This document shows positions 1 to 5,578 of a stretch of 6,087 nt of DNA, one piece after another. This DNA comes from Desulfobulbus sp. (lineage in GTDB: Bacteria; Desulfobacterota; Desulfobulbia; Desulfobulbales; Desulfobulbaceae). A program made the translations under genes and the position numbers. The notes beneath the pieces are model-generated. The model made no database searches, was not told where the DNA came from, and saw only the letters and a list, made by a program, of their open reading frames with translations. The stretch is from NCBI GenBank assembly GCA_030602145.1, contig JAUWAH010000156.1, positions 1 through 6,087 on the forward strand, in the 5' to 3' direction. Every line of letters starts with the position of its first letter. Positions within the stretch are counted from its first letter, which is position 1.

Positions 1-670
1 CCAACAGGGGCATGGTCAAGACGACCTGCGGCTCCTGCCCCCGGCTGCGTTGTAGATCGCGCCCCATGAGCAAATTGAACAACTGGTCCGTGCCGCCCAG
101 TTCGACATCGGCATGCATCGCCACTGAATCGTACCCCTGAATCAGCTGATAGAGGAATTCGTGAATCGATATCGGCCGGTTTGATTCGAACCGTTTCTTG
201 AAGTCATCCCGTTCCAGCATGCGGGCGACGGTCAATTCCGAGGCGAGCCGAATCATATCGTAGGAGGATAACTTCCCCAGCCAAGTCGAGTTGAAGACAA
301 CGGTGGTCTTGTCCGGATCAAGGATTTTGAAGACCTGCTCCTTGTAGGTCTCGGCGTTACGTTGGACATCCTCGTGGGTCAGCGGCGGCCGGGTATCGGA
401 TTTGCCGGTGGGATCACCGATCAGCCCGGTAAAGTCGCCAATCAGGAAATGCACGTTGTGCCCCAAGACCTGAAAATGTCGCATCTTCTGGATGAGCACG
501 GTGTGGCCGAGATGCAGGTCGGGAGCGGTGGGATCAAAGCCGGCCTTGACGGTCAACGGCACCCCGGTTTCCACCGACCGGGTGAGCTTCTTGACCAGAT
601 CCTCCTTGGAGTGAAAATCCACCGCACCCCGTTCAATCAGGGCTATCTGCTCTGCTACCGACTTCATCAT
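1..670 (-). CDS. tyrS: Tyrosyl-tRNA synthetase, N-terminal 223 residues (3' end outside window)
   Basis: Cytoplasmic class I aminoacyl-tRNA synthetase that activates tyrosine with ATP and charges tRNA-Tyr. The translated start reads [15 protein letters not shown]. The Rossmann-fold catalytic domain shows the class I HIGH-type signature as HLGH (residues 53-56), then [15 protein letters not shown] (77-91). The tyrosine-binding segment [11 protein letters not shown] (172-182) has Y174, Q178 and D181, followed by GGTDQ (192-196). These match the TyrS type 2 (TyrZ-like) subgroup. The KMSKS loop and the tRNA-binding C-terminal domain lie beyond the left edge. Two adjacent ATG codons (670 and 667) are possible starts; the purine-rich stretch at 671-679 lies 4-7 bases upstream, so either works. 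The gene begins 7 bases after the rny stop and its ribosome-binding site overlaps that stop, so it is very likely the distal gene of an rny-tyrS operon. Identity is very secure; the exact start codon is not. Confidence 0.96.
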   Translation of the reverse strand, partial: MMKSVAEQIALIERGAVDFHSKEDLVKKLTRSVETGVPLTVKAGFDPTAPDLHLGHTVLIQKMRHFQVLGHNVHFLIGDFTGLIGDPTGKSDTRPPLTHEDVQRNAETYKEQVFKILDPDKTTVVFNSTWLGKLSSYDMIRLASELTVARMLERDDFKKRFESNRPISIHEFLYQLIQGYDSVAMHADVELGGTDQLFNLLMGRDLQRSRGQEPQVVLTMPLL

Positions 671-679
671 CCCCCCTCT
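671..679 (-). promoter_or_regulatory. tyrS ribosome-binding site overlapping the rny stop codon
   Basis: On the minus strand the sequence AGAGGGGGG lies directly before the tandem ATG codons of tyrS, and its first bases belong to the TAG stop of rny (678-680). The overlap suggests translational coupling between RNase Y and TyrS. Confidence 0.7.
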
Positions 680-2243
680 ATTTGGCGTATTCCACCGCTC
701 TGGTTTCACGGATGACCGTCACCCGGATCTGGCCGGGATAGGTCAATTGCTCTTCTATGGCCTTGGCGATGTCACGGCTGAGCAGGGTCGTCTCTTCGTC
801 GCGCACCTTCTGGCTGTCCACGATGATACGCAGATCGCGGCCCGCCTGGATGGCATAGGATTTTTCCACTCCCGTGAAGGAATTGGCTATTTTTTCGAGA
901 TCCTCCAGCCGCTTGACATAACTCTGCAGCATCTCCTTGCGGGCTCCGGGACGCGCTCCGGAAAGGGCGTCTGCCGACTGGACCAGCACGTCAAGCACGC
1001 TCTTGGGCGGCTGGTCCTCGTGATGGGCGCCTATCGCATAGACAATGTCCTCGGCCTCACCGTACTTCCTCGCTAAATCGCGGCCAATGATCGCATGGGA
1101 GCCCTCAACCTCGTGATCCACCGCCTTGCCGATATCATGGAGCAGACCGGCCCGTTTGGCCTTCTTGACATCCAGGCCCAACTCCGCCGCCATCACTCCG
1201 CACAGAAAGGCCACCTCCAGCGAATGCTGCAAGATGTTCTGCCCATAACTGGTGCGATACTTGAGCCGGCCGATCAGATTGATCAGGTCAACATGCATGC
1301 CATGGGCGCCGACATCAAAGGTGGCACGCTCACCGGATTCGCGAATACCGATTTCCAGTTGTTCGGTGACCTTGTGAACAACCTCCTCGATGCGCGCCGG
1401 ATGGATGCGACCGTCGGAGATGAGCTGCTCAAGAGCCAGCCGCGCAACTTCGCGGCGGATGGGATTGAATCCGGACAGGATGACGGCCTCAGGGGTGTCG
1501 TCGATGATGATGTCAATGCCTGTCGCAGCCTCTATCGCCCTGATGTTTCGCCCCTCACGGCCAATGATCCGTCCTTTCATTTCCTCGTTGGGCAACGGAA
1601 CCATCGAAACGGTCTTGTCGGCCACATAGTCTCCGGCATAGCGGGCGATGGCCAGGGCGAGGATATTCTTTCCCTTGCGATCTGCCTCCATTTTCATCTC
1701 GTTTTCGATCCGGGACAGTCGTTTGGCGCAGTCCATCCGGGCCTCGCTTTCAATGGACTGCATGAGCTGGGATTTGGCCTCTTCCCGATCGATGCCGGCG
1801 ATCTGCTCAAGCTTGTAACGCTGTTCGTCGATCAGGGTGTCCAACTGCTCCTGCTTGACCGAGACCTCGCTTTCATTGGTGGCAAGATTCTCCTCCCGAT
1901 ACTTCAGGCTCGCCTGCTTTTCTTCAAGTATTTGAAACTCCCTTTGTATTTCATCAAACTTGCGGTTAAGCCTTCGCTGATCCTCCTTGATTTCCAATCT
2001 GTTGGCCTTCAGTTCCCGATCGGCTTCCTGTTTGATCAAAAACGCTTCTTCCTTGGCTTGCAGCAGGGCCTCCTTTTTAATCTGCTCGGCCTCACTGATT
2101 GAATTTTCTATGATCTGGCGCCCTTGCAGGGCAATATTCTTTTGGTTCCCTTCGACAAGCTTTTTGCGCAGCAACACTCCGAGCGTCAAACCGCCCACCA
2201 GGTTGACCAGTGCTAAAAGCAACGTTGTTACATTCAGTTCCAT
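678..2243 (-). CDS. rny: Ribonuclease Y (membrane-anchored endoribonuclease)
   Basis: Endoribonuclease that starts decay and processing of mRNAs at the inner face of the membrane. The protein is 521 residues, close to the roughly 520 usual for RNase Y. In order it has one N-terminal membrane segment (about residues 6-25), a long charged coiled coil (about 30-190, rich in K, E, Q and R), a KH RNA-binding domain with [10 protein letters not shown] at 224-233, and an HD-type metal-dependent phosphohydrolase domain with the His-Asp pair in LLHDIGK (H369, D370) and a second HH at 407-408. The reading frame stays open upstream to 2285, but the start is placed at 2243: a good ribosome-binding site sits 9 bases upstream and [10 protein letters not shown] gives the usual short tail before the membrane anchor. 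It lies downstream of the 6S RNA gene across about 410 gene-free bases and immediately upstream of tyrS. All catalytic and binding motifs look intact. Confidence 0.97.
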   Translation of the reverse strand: MELNVTTLLLALVNLVGGLTLGVLLRKKLVEGNQKNIALQGRQIIENSISEAEQIKKEALLQAKEEAFLIKQEADRELKANRLEIKEDQRRLNRKFDEIQREFQILEEKQASLKYREENLATNESEVSVKQEQLDTLIDEQRYKLEQIAGIDREEAKSQLMQSIESEARMDCAKRLSRIENEMKMEADRKGKNILALAIARYAGDYVADKTVSMVPLPNEEMKGRIIGREGRNIRAIEAATGIDIIIDDTPEAVILSGFNPIRREVARLALEQLISDGRIHPARIEEVVHKVTEQLEIGIRESGERATFDVGAHGMHVDLINLIGRLKYRTSYGQNILQHSLEVAFLCGVMAAELGLDVKKAKRAGLLHDIGKAVDHEVEGSHAIIGRDLARKYGEAEDIVYAIGAHHEDQPPKSVLDVLVQSADALSGARPGARKEMLQSYVKRLEDLEKIANSFTGVEKSYAIQAGRDLRIIVDSQKVRDEETTLLSRDIAKAIEEQLTYPGQIRVTVIRETRAVEYAK

Positions 2244-2252
2244 AACCACAAA

Positions 2253-2259
2253 CCTCTCT
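2253..2259 (-). promoter_or_regulatory. rny ribosome-binding site that fixes the start at 2243
   Basis: The minus-strand sequence AGAGAGG lies 9 bases before the ATG at 2243. The alternative in-frame start at 2285 has no comparable site and would add 14 polar residues ahead of the membrane anchor, which is atypical for RNase Y. Confidence 0.75.
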
Positions 2260-2375
2260 ATATGAAGACTGTTCCGATCGCGCAATGAACAGCTGCGCCC
2301 GGATTATCGCCATGATGACAAGGAAAAGGAGGAAGGGCGCGACATACGCGGCAGCACACATCGCAACGGACTGGA

Positions 2376-2394
2376 CCGCTGAAATCTTCAGCGG
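2376..2394. repeat. Perfect inverted repeat in the rny upstream region
   Basis: CCGCTGAA and TTCAGCGG flank a 3-base centre, giving an 8-bp stem. It is 133 bases upstream of the rny start on the rny strand. No U-run follows on either strand, so it is not a standard intrinsic terminator. It could be an RNA stem in the rny leader or a protein-binding palindrome. Confidence 0.6.
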
Positions 2395-2600
2395 CAAGAG
2401 GGATCCGAGCCGGTCCGGAAGAGGCTTGGAGTATCCCGGTGGTCTTCAGCATTGAAGAAACACAAGAAAAACTGGCACACTGGCCCCGATTTTTCCTGTT
2501 AACAGCCTGCGTGGAGGATTACTCGTTTATGGTAAACCTGATCATCAGAATTGTCTTTCTTTCACTGGACCAGCACTGTCCGCTGTACCCACGCAACCTT

Positions 2601-2621
2601 CCATTTTCACCAAGAAAATGG
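2601..2621. repeat. Perfect inverted repeat downstream of the 6S RNA gene
   Basis: CCATTTTC and GAAAATGG form an 8-bp stem around a 5-base loop. It lies 35 bases past the U-run that ends the 6S RNA on the minus strand. No U-run follows it, so a simple terminator role is not supported. It may be a processing or stabilising stem in read-through transcripts. Confidence 0.55.
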
Positions 2622-2655
2622 CGTTTATCTCAACGACGGACTTGCCGTCGGCAAT

Positions 2656-2666
2656 AAAAAACCCCC
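2656..2666 (-). terminator. GGGGG-U6 end of the 6S RNA
   Basis: On the minus strand five G (2666-2662) are followed by six T (2661-2656). The G run is the 3' half of the RNA's closing stem, so the long-range stem plus the U-run would act as a terminator-like end. Because the stem closes a long RNA, read-through towards rny is possible. Confidence 0.55.
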
Positions 2667-2836
2667 GCGCTGCCGTGTCAACGAAATGATTAAACCTAAT
2701 GGAATTAGGTGGGCACTGCCCCCGCTGACGGCTGGAAATCAATGAAGACTTCCATGATTCAGCTCCAAGGCTGCCCTTTTGTGGCGAGTTGGCTCAATAC
2801 TTCGCTGATCACCAACAGAGCAGGGGTACGTTGTTT
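2656..2836 (-). ncRNA. ssrS: 6S RNA (SsrS)
   Basis: Small RNA of about 180 nucleotides that mimics an open promoter and sequesters the housekeeping RNA polymerase holoenzyme in slow growth. Its 5' part ACCCCUGCUCUGUU can pair with the 3' part GACACGGCAGCGCGGGG to make the closing stem: CCCC at 2826-2823 with GGGG at 2665-2662, then wobble-rich pairs. The 5' central strand carries UUGAGCCAACUCGCCACAA, close to the conserved UGAGCC...CCACAA stretch of E. coli 6S RNA. The 3' half has the small hairpin ACCUAAUUCCAUUAGGU (2710-2694), at the place where E. coli has a similar stem. The RNA ends in GGGGG plus six U. An extended -10 promoter lies just upstream. Placement directly after zapA is the synteny known in many proteobacteria. 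Ends are estimated: the 5' end is set from the promoter and the mature end may be nearer 2830. Confidence 0.87.
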
Positions 2837-2842
2837 TTTACT

Positions 2843-2871
2843 AGTATACCAGAACTCTTGTCGCGGCTAAA
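2843..2871 (-). promoter_or_regulatory. Sigma-70 extended -10 promoter of the 6S RNA
   Basis: On the minus strand the -10 is TATACT (2848-2843), preceded by TGG (2851-2849), an extended -10 element. A weak -35, TTTAGC (2871-2866), lies 17 bases upstream. A start near 2836 gives an RNA of about 180 nucleotides, the size expected for 6S RNA. The promoter begins 17 bases after the zapA stop, so the RNA can be made independently of zapBA. Confidence 0.72.
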
Positions 2872-2888
2872 CGGGAATCTGCACCATG

Positions 2889-3176
2889 TCAGTCCAACCC
2901 GGAGGCAACTTTATCGGCCAGATGACCGAGCCTGGTTTTCTGCATCTCCCTAAACGCCTCATGCTCTCGATGCAACTGCACATATTTTGCAGCCATACGA
3001 AGACACCCAAGTACCAGCATCTTGTTGGATGGCACCGAACTGCGACTGAGCTTTTCCCCGCTTTCCAATTCTTGACGCAAGAGATCGATGACCGACTCCA
3101 CCTCTTCGTCGGGGGCGTTGCTATAAAATGCAAACTCCTGCCCGAACAGGTGAAAGCGTACCAGACGGTCCTGCAT
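2889..3176 (-). CDS. zapA: Cell division protein ZapA
   Basis: Cytoplasmic FtsZ-ring-associated protein that crosslinks and stabilises FtsZ filaments at mid-cell. The product is 95 residues, in the normal ZapA range. The N-terminal globular part has the family pattern VRFHLFGQEFAFYSN (residues 6-20) followed by a DEE helix start. The C-terminal half, from about 50 on, is helical and suits the antiparallel coiled-coil tetramer. An in-frame TGA four codons before the ATG fixes the start region. No clear ribosome-binding site precedes the ATG, which suggests translation coupled to the upstream zapB-like gene 31 bases away. The pairing with a small coiled-coil gene and the 6S RNA immediately downstream both support the call. 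Confidence 0.9.
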   Translation of the reverse strand: MQDRLVRFHLFGQEFAFYSNAPDEEVESVIDLLRQELESGEKLSRSSVPSNKMLVLGCLRMAAKYVQLHREHEAFREMQKTRLGHLADKVASGLD

Positions 3177-3207
3177 GCGTGTCAGCGGTCAAAGTCGGCA
3201 GTTTACT

Positions 3208-3513
3208 TCAACCGGCATCCTCGCTGAAGAGCGACCCCTGGATGCTGCCTGAGGGACCGCTTCGCTCAGCCGAAGAGGCGGCTTGACCGGCCTCCCATTG
3301 CTCGATACGGTCAAGCAGTCCCGAAACCCTGTTGCCCACTTCGGAGCGTTCGCTGCTCAGTTGCAAGACGTTGTTCTTCAGATCCGCGCATTCCGCATCC
3401 CGTTCCCGCAAGGTTTCCTGCAGAGCGTGATAGTCCTCCTTCAGTTGTGAATATTTGGCCAGCAATTTATCGACGAACTCCTCAAGGCGAACCAGTTCCG
3501 CGTTATTGTCCAT
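3208..3513 (-). CDS. zapB: ZapB-like coiled-coil cell division protein
   Basis: Small, 101-residue acidic protein. Residues about 5-75 form a nearly continuous heptad-rich coiled coil (LVRLEEFVDKLLAKYSQLKE and onward). The tail, about 76-101, is Ser/Gly/Ala-rich and looks disordered, ending in SLFSEDAG. There is no signal peptide or membrane segment. Position directly upstream of zapA on the same strand and the coiled-coil make-up fit the ZapB family, which binds ZapA and joins the Z-ring scaffold to the chromosome-terminus machinery. Coiled coils are low in specific sequence signal, so identity leans on context; a generic coiled-coil protein is the alternative. GAAGGG (3525-3520) is a good ribosome-binding site 6 bases before the ATG. 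Transcription with zapA is likely. Confidence 0.72.
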   Translation of the reverse strand: MDNNAELVRLEEFVDKLLAKYSQLKEDYHALQETLRERDAECADLKNNVLQLSSERSEVGNRVSGLLDRIEQWEAGQAASSAERSGPSGSIQGSLFSEDAG

Positions 3514-3571
3514 GATGTACCCTTCAATATTGATAAGTTGCCGAAAAGGCTGAAAAGCATAACCTTTCGAA

Positions 3572-3577
3572 ATTATA
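3572..3577 (-). promoter_or_regulatory. Probable -10 element for the zapB-zapA unit
   Basis: A consensus TATAAT lies on the minus strand 58 bases before the zapB start. No good -35 sits at the ideal spacing; the closest is TTAGCG with a 15-base spacer. A start near 3565 would give a leader of about 50 bases. Confidence 0.45.
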
Positions 3578-3614
3578 AAAGAACTAACCAGACGCTAACT
3601 ATACAGATCGATCA

Positions 3615-3641
3615 GCTCGAACGCAAGGACTTTGCTCGAAC
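3615..3641. repeat. Two 8-bp direct repeats upstream of the zapB promoter
   Basis: GCTCGAAC occurs at 3615-3622 and again at 3634-3641, a 19-bp period that puts both copies roughly on one face of the helix. They sit 38 bases or more upstream of the putative -10 of zapB and downstream of the Nudix stop. Two short copies can occur by chance; an activator site is only a possibility. Confidence 0.3.
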
Positions 3642-3676
3642 CCATAGGGGGCGAACACTTTTTTCCGGTATGGGGG

Positions 3677-4162
3677 TCAGAGCCTTGTGTACTCCCATCC
3701 CACCGGCCGCCCGTTTTCATAGGGCATGTAGCCATGAAAAGGACGGGGGTCACCGTCAAAAACCAGGGGCAGAAAGAAGCGATCCCCCTCCCACATGGGC
3801 AATTCGGCAAGTGAAGCGATCGGATACCAGCCAAGCTCCCCCTCTTCGTTGCGTTCCTTCCGGCTGCCTGAAAAAGCGGTGATCAGAAAAATAAACCCGA
3901 GCCAGTTTTCTCCCTCGGGCCCGAACCCGGTCCAATTGATGGTACCCCGCAGCTGCATTCGGGTGCATTCGAGGCCGGACTCCTCGCGAACCTCCCTCTG
4001 CATGCAGGTAAGGACATCCTCGTCGGACCGCATCTTTCCGCCCAACCCGTTGTACTTGCCGAGATGCTGATCCGATCGACGGGCGTTCCGGTGCACCAGC
4101 AAGGTGGACAGACCATCGGGCGAAACAATGTAGCCGAGCGTGCCGATGATGGGCAGGTACAT
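3677..4162 (-). CDS. Nudix hydrolase, MTH1/MutT-like (likely 8-oxo-dGTP diphosphatase)
   Basis: Predicted cytoplasmic enzyme of 161 residues that cleaves nucleoside triphosphates to the monophosphate and diphosphate, probably removing oxidised dGTP or dATP. A complete Nudix box, G-x5-E-x7-REVREESGL, spans residues 42-64. Overall order resembles MTH1/NUDT1: GKYNGLGGK at 35-43 (MTH1 has GRWNGFGGK, its Asn33 being the base-binding residue), LPMWEGDRFFLP at 122-133, and FHGY at 142-145 near the C-terminus, as in MTH1. One of the two adjacent Asp residues that read the purine in MTH1 (Asp119) appears as Gly126, while the other (Asp120) is Asp127. The frame is open to a GTG at 4183, but the ATG at 4162 has a strong ribosome-binding site and is preferred. 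The Nudix assignment is secure; the substrate is inferred. Confidence 0.9.
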   Translation of the reverse strand: MYLPIIGTLGYIVSPDGLSTLLVHRNARRSDQHLGKYNGLGGKMRSDEDVLTCMQREVREESGLECTRMQLRGTINWTGFGPEGENWLGFIFLITAFSGSRKERNEEGELGWYPIASLAELPMWEGDRFFLPLVFDGDPRPFHGYMPYENGRPVGWEYTRL

Positions 4163-4172
4163 GGTGTCGTTA

Positions 4173-4181
4173 CCTCTCTCC
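4173..4181 (-). promoter_or_regulatory. Ribosome-binding site that decides the Nudix start
   Basis: GGAGAGAGG on the minus strand lies 10 bases before the ATG at 4162. The upstream GTG at 4183 has no such site in front of it and itself touches this element, so the ATG start is favoured. Confidence 0.7.
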
Positions 4182-4245
4182 ACGGAAAAGATTGCTCAAA
4201 GCCATTCGCCCGGCCGCGATGTTTATCGCCTGGTCGGGTGCAATA

Positions 4246-4254
4246 TGCTAGAAT
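4246..4254 (+). promoter_or_regulatory. Probable extended -10 promoter for the lytic transglycosylase
   Basis: TGCTAGAAT combines the TGn extension with TAGAAT, five of six matches to TATAAT. No convincing -35 is present 16-18 bases upstream, which is tolerable for an extended -10 promoter. A start near 4261 gives a leader of about 54 bases. The element lies in the 130-base divergent spacer shared with the Nudix gene; on the minus strand I see only weak matches (TTGCTC, 17 bases, TATTGC). Confidence 0.45.
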
Positions 4255-4314
4255 GTCGGCCAGAGCAACCGGTACAGCCCCTCTTGAGCCTTAAGAAAAC
4301 CATTTGTCCTTACC

Positions 4315-5481
4315 ATGAATGATCGCCAAACGGAACGTAAAGTCCCGCTCTTTTTCCCCTGGCTGCTGGTGTCAGCACTCTTCTTCTGCTGGTCCGAACC
4401 GGCCCTGGCCAAGGCCGCACGACTCGCGACGGGTGATCGCTTTCCCCTGTACCCGTGTATCAAGGCGAATGTCAAATTCTGGGAGGACGTCTACAGCCGT
4501 TACTCCACCCGGCAGGGCATCCTTCACGATAAAGACGATCTCAGCCGCGTTTATGCGGTCATCGATCTTGTCGATTGGCGGGCCTTCGATGCAGCCCGGC
4601 AAAACGACGAACGGGCCAACGCCGCCAGAAGTCGGATCAACGACATTCTTGATCGTCTCGGCAACGGCGTGCCACCCCGCACCGCCGAAGAACGACGCAT
4701 CGCCTCCCTGTTTCCCCGGTTTCGCCACACAATCTATCACCAGGCGCGCGACAACATCCGGATGCAGATCGGCCAAAGCGACCGGTTCCACGAGGGACTT
4801 GTCCGTTCCGGTCGATACATGCCCCACTTCCGGCGGATCTTCACCGAAGAAGGATTGCCGCCGGAGTTGGCCTACCTCCCGCATGTGGAATCATCGTTCA
4901 ATCCGAAAGCCCAGAGCAAATCCGGTGCCGCCGGCCTCTGGCAGTTCACCCGTGCCACCGGCAAAGAGTACATGATCGTCAACGACCTGGTCGATGAACG
5001 ATTCGATCCCTACGTTTCCGCCAAGGCCGCCGCACGCCTGCTCAAGGAAAATTACAGGCAACTGAACAACTGGCCGTTGGCGATCACCGCCTACAACCAT
5101 GGTCGAGCCGGCATGGTGCGGGCGGTGCGGGAAATGGGGAGCTACGAAAAAATCTTCACCTCCTACGAACAGGGCTCATTCAGGTTCGCTTCCCGAAATT
5201 TTTATTCCGAGTTCCTGGCTGCCATGCGGGTAGCGAAACGCATGGCAGCCAATCCGAAGTTTCCCTTCGAACGGCCGGAGGCGCTCACCACCCTACGCCT
5301 TGCGGAAGATACCGCCGTCGGCCGTCTCCGTTCGACATACCGTCTCTCGGCGGAGGATTTCGCCCGGCTCAATCCGGCTCTGAAGTCAACCGTCTTGACC
5401 GGCAAGGCAATGGTTCCCCGCGGGTATCTGGTCCGCCTGCCTGCTGGCAGGCAACAGAAGACCGCCCACCTGGCCCGATAA
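4315..5481 (+). CDS. Exported MltD-type lytic transglycosylase (SLT domain, GH23)
   Basis: Periplasmic muramidase that cleaves the MurNAc-GlcNAc bond of peptidoglycan and leaves 1,6-anhydromuramic ends; such enzymes act in wall turnover and insertion of envelope complexes. The product is 388 residues. A signal peptide covers about residues 1-32 (basic start, hydrophobic 11-25, ALA before Lys33). The Cys at 25 is not in a lipobox (FFC), so the protein is probably soluble rather than lipid-anchored, unlike E. coli MltD. The SLT domain runs about 175-290: LPPELAYLPHVESSFNP with catalytic Glu192, GAAGLWQFTRATG (204-216) and AITAYNHG (256-263). The C-terminal segment 327-377 looks like one degenerate LysM-type repeat (SAEDFARLNPAL, then VPRGYLVRLPAG); E. 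coli MltD has two LysM domains. An in-frame TGA ten codons upstream limits the start to 4315, though no clear ribosome-binding site precedes it. Confidence 0.93.
   Translation: MNDRQTERKVPLFFPWLLVSALFFCWSEPALAKAARLATGDRFPLYPCIKANVKFWEDVYSRYSTRQGILHDKDDLSRVYAVIDLVDWRAFDAARQNDERANAARSRINDILDRLGNGVPPRTAEERRIASLFPRFRHTIYHQARDNIRMQIGQSDRFHEGLVRSGRYMPHFRRIFTEEGLPPELAYLPHVESSFNPKAQSKSGAAGLWQFTRATGKEYMIVNDLVDERFDPYVSAKAAARLLKENYRQLNNWPLAITAYNHGRAGMVRAVREMGSYEKIFTSYEQGSFRFASRNFYSEFLAAMRVAKRMAANPKFPFERPEALTTLRLAEDTAVGRLRSTYRLSAEDFARLNPALKSTVLTGKAMVPRGYLVRLPAGRQQKTAHLAR
5438..5453. repeat. Palindrome in the 3' end of the transglycosylase gene
   Basis: TGCCTG and CAGGCA flank a 4-base loop, 28 bases before the stop codon. 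It encodes the LPAGRQ stretch. Similar TGCCTGC-type palindromes are widespread in bacterial genomes. No T-run follows, so it is not an intrinsic terminator. Confidence 0.4.
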
Positions 5482-5551
5482 AGGGTGCAAAGCGAGCGAA
5501 AGCTCATTTCCGGCCTGTCCGTCACCCAAACCAAGACCGGCAATCACCACA

Positions 5552-5571
5552 GGCCACCGCAGTGGCCGGAG
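5552..5571 (+). promoter_or_regulatory. Hairpin abutting the ribosome-binding site of the MoaE-like gene
   Basis: GGCCAC (5552-5557) and GTGGCC (5562-5567) form a perfect 6-bp GC-rich stem with the loop CGCA. The ribosome-binding site GGAG follows at once (5568-5571), 7 bases before the ATG. The stem could hinder or shape ribosome access. It might alternatively be a weak terminator remnant of the upstream gene, but no U-run is present. Confidence 0.45.
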
Positions 5572-5578
5572 AAGCAGC

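Larger units (their letters stand above)
2244..2655. other. Gene-free stretch between the 6S RNA gene and rny, with hairpins
   Basis: About 410 bases with no credible protein gene on either strand. Short open frames exist, but they lack ribosome-binding sites or recognisable sequence. Near-perfect inverted repeats occur at 2601-2621 and 2376-2394, with a short palindrome at 2538-2548. If rny has no promoter near its start, the stretch would form a long structured leader. No strong sigma-70 promoter for rny is visible. The best minus-strand candidate is GATACT at about 2430-2435 with a poor -35. In enterobacteria the gene after the zapA-6S pair is ygfA (fau, 5-formyltetrahydrofolate cyclo-ligase); nothing like it is here. 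Confidence 0.6.

Noticed and set aside
362..715. Plus-strand open frame of 117 codons over tyrS
   Set aside because: It is antisense to the conserved catalytic domain of TyrS and has no family signature.
1095..2102. Long open frame on the plus strand inside rny (335 codons)
   Set aside because: It is fully antisense to a protein with all RNase Y motifs and shows no recognisable domain; it reflects codon bias of the real gene.
2244..2285. Upstream in-frame extension of RNase Y by 14 residues
   Set aside because: A good ribosome-binding site sits just before the ATG at 2243, and the extension would place polar residues ahead of a membrane anchor that normally lies at the very N-terminus.
2092..2397. 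Minus-strand frame with a hydrophobic stretch near its start, overlapping rny
   Set aside because: It uses a TTG start with no ribosome-binding site, and its second half is an out-of-frame reading of rny. A small membrane protein cannot be supported.
2545..2742. Minus-strand 65-codon frame running through the 6S RNA
   Set aside because: It overlaps the conserved 3' half of the RNA and crosses its terminator-like end; no ribosome-binding site or family signal.
3608..3650. tRNA-like GGGTTCGAGC on the minus strand
   Set aside because: The flanks do not pair as a T-arm, and no acceptor stem, anticodon arm or CCA end is visible.
3643..3679. Intrinsic terminator after the Nudix gene
   Set aside because: CCCATA and TATGGG can pair, but the loop is about 22 bases and no U-run follows on the minus strand.
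4372..4884. 170-codon minus-strand frame inside the lytic transglycosylase gene
   Set aside because: Antisense to the signal peptide and N-terminal region of a clear enzyme; no recognisable domain.
5482..5578. Molybdenum cofactor riboswitch ahead of the MoaE-like gene
   Set aside because: The spacer is only 97 bases and shows one simple hairpin; the multi-stem Moco RNA architecture is not visible.
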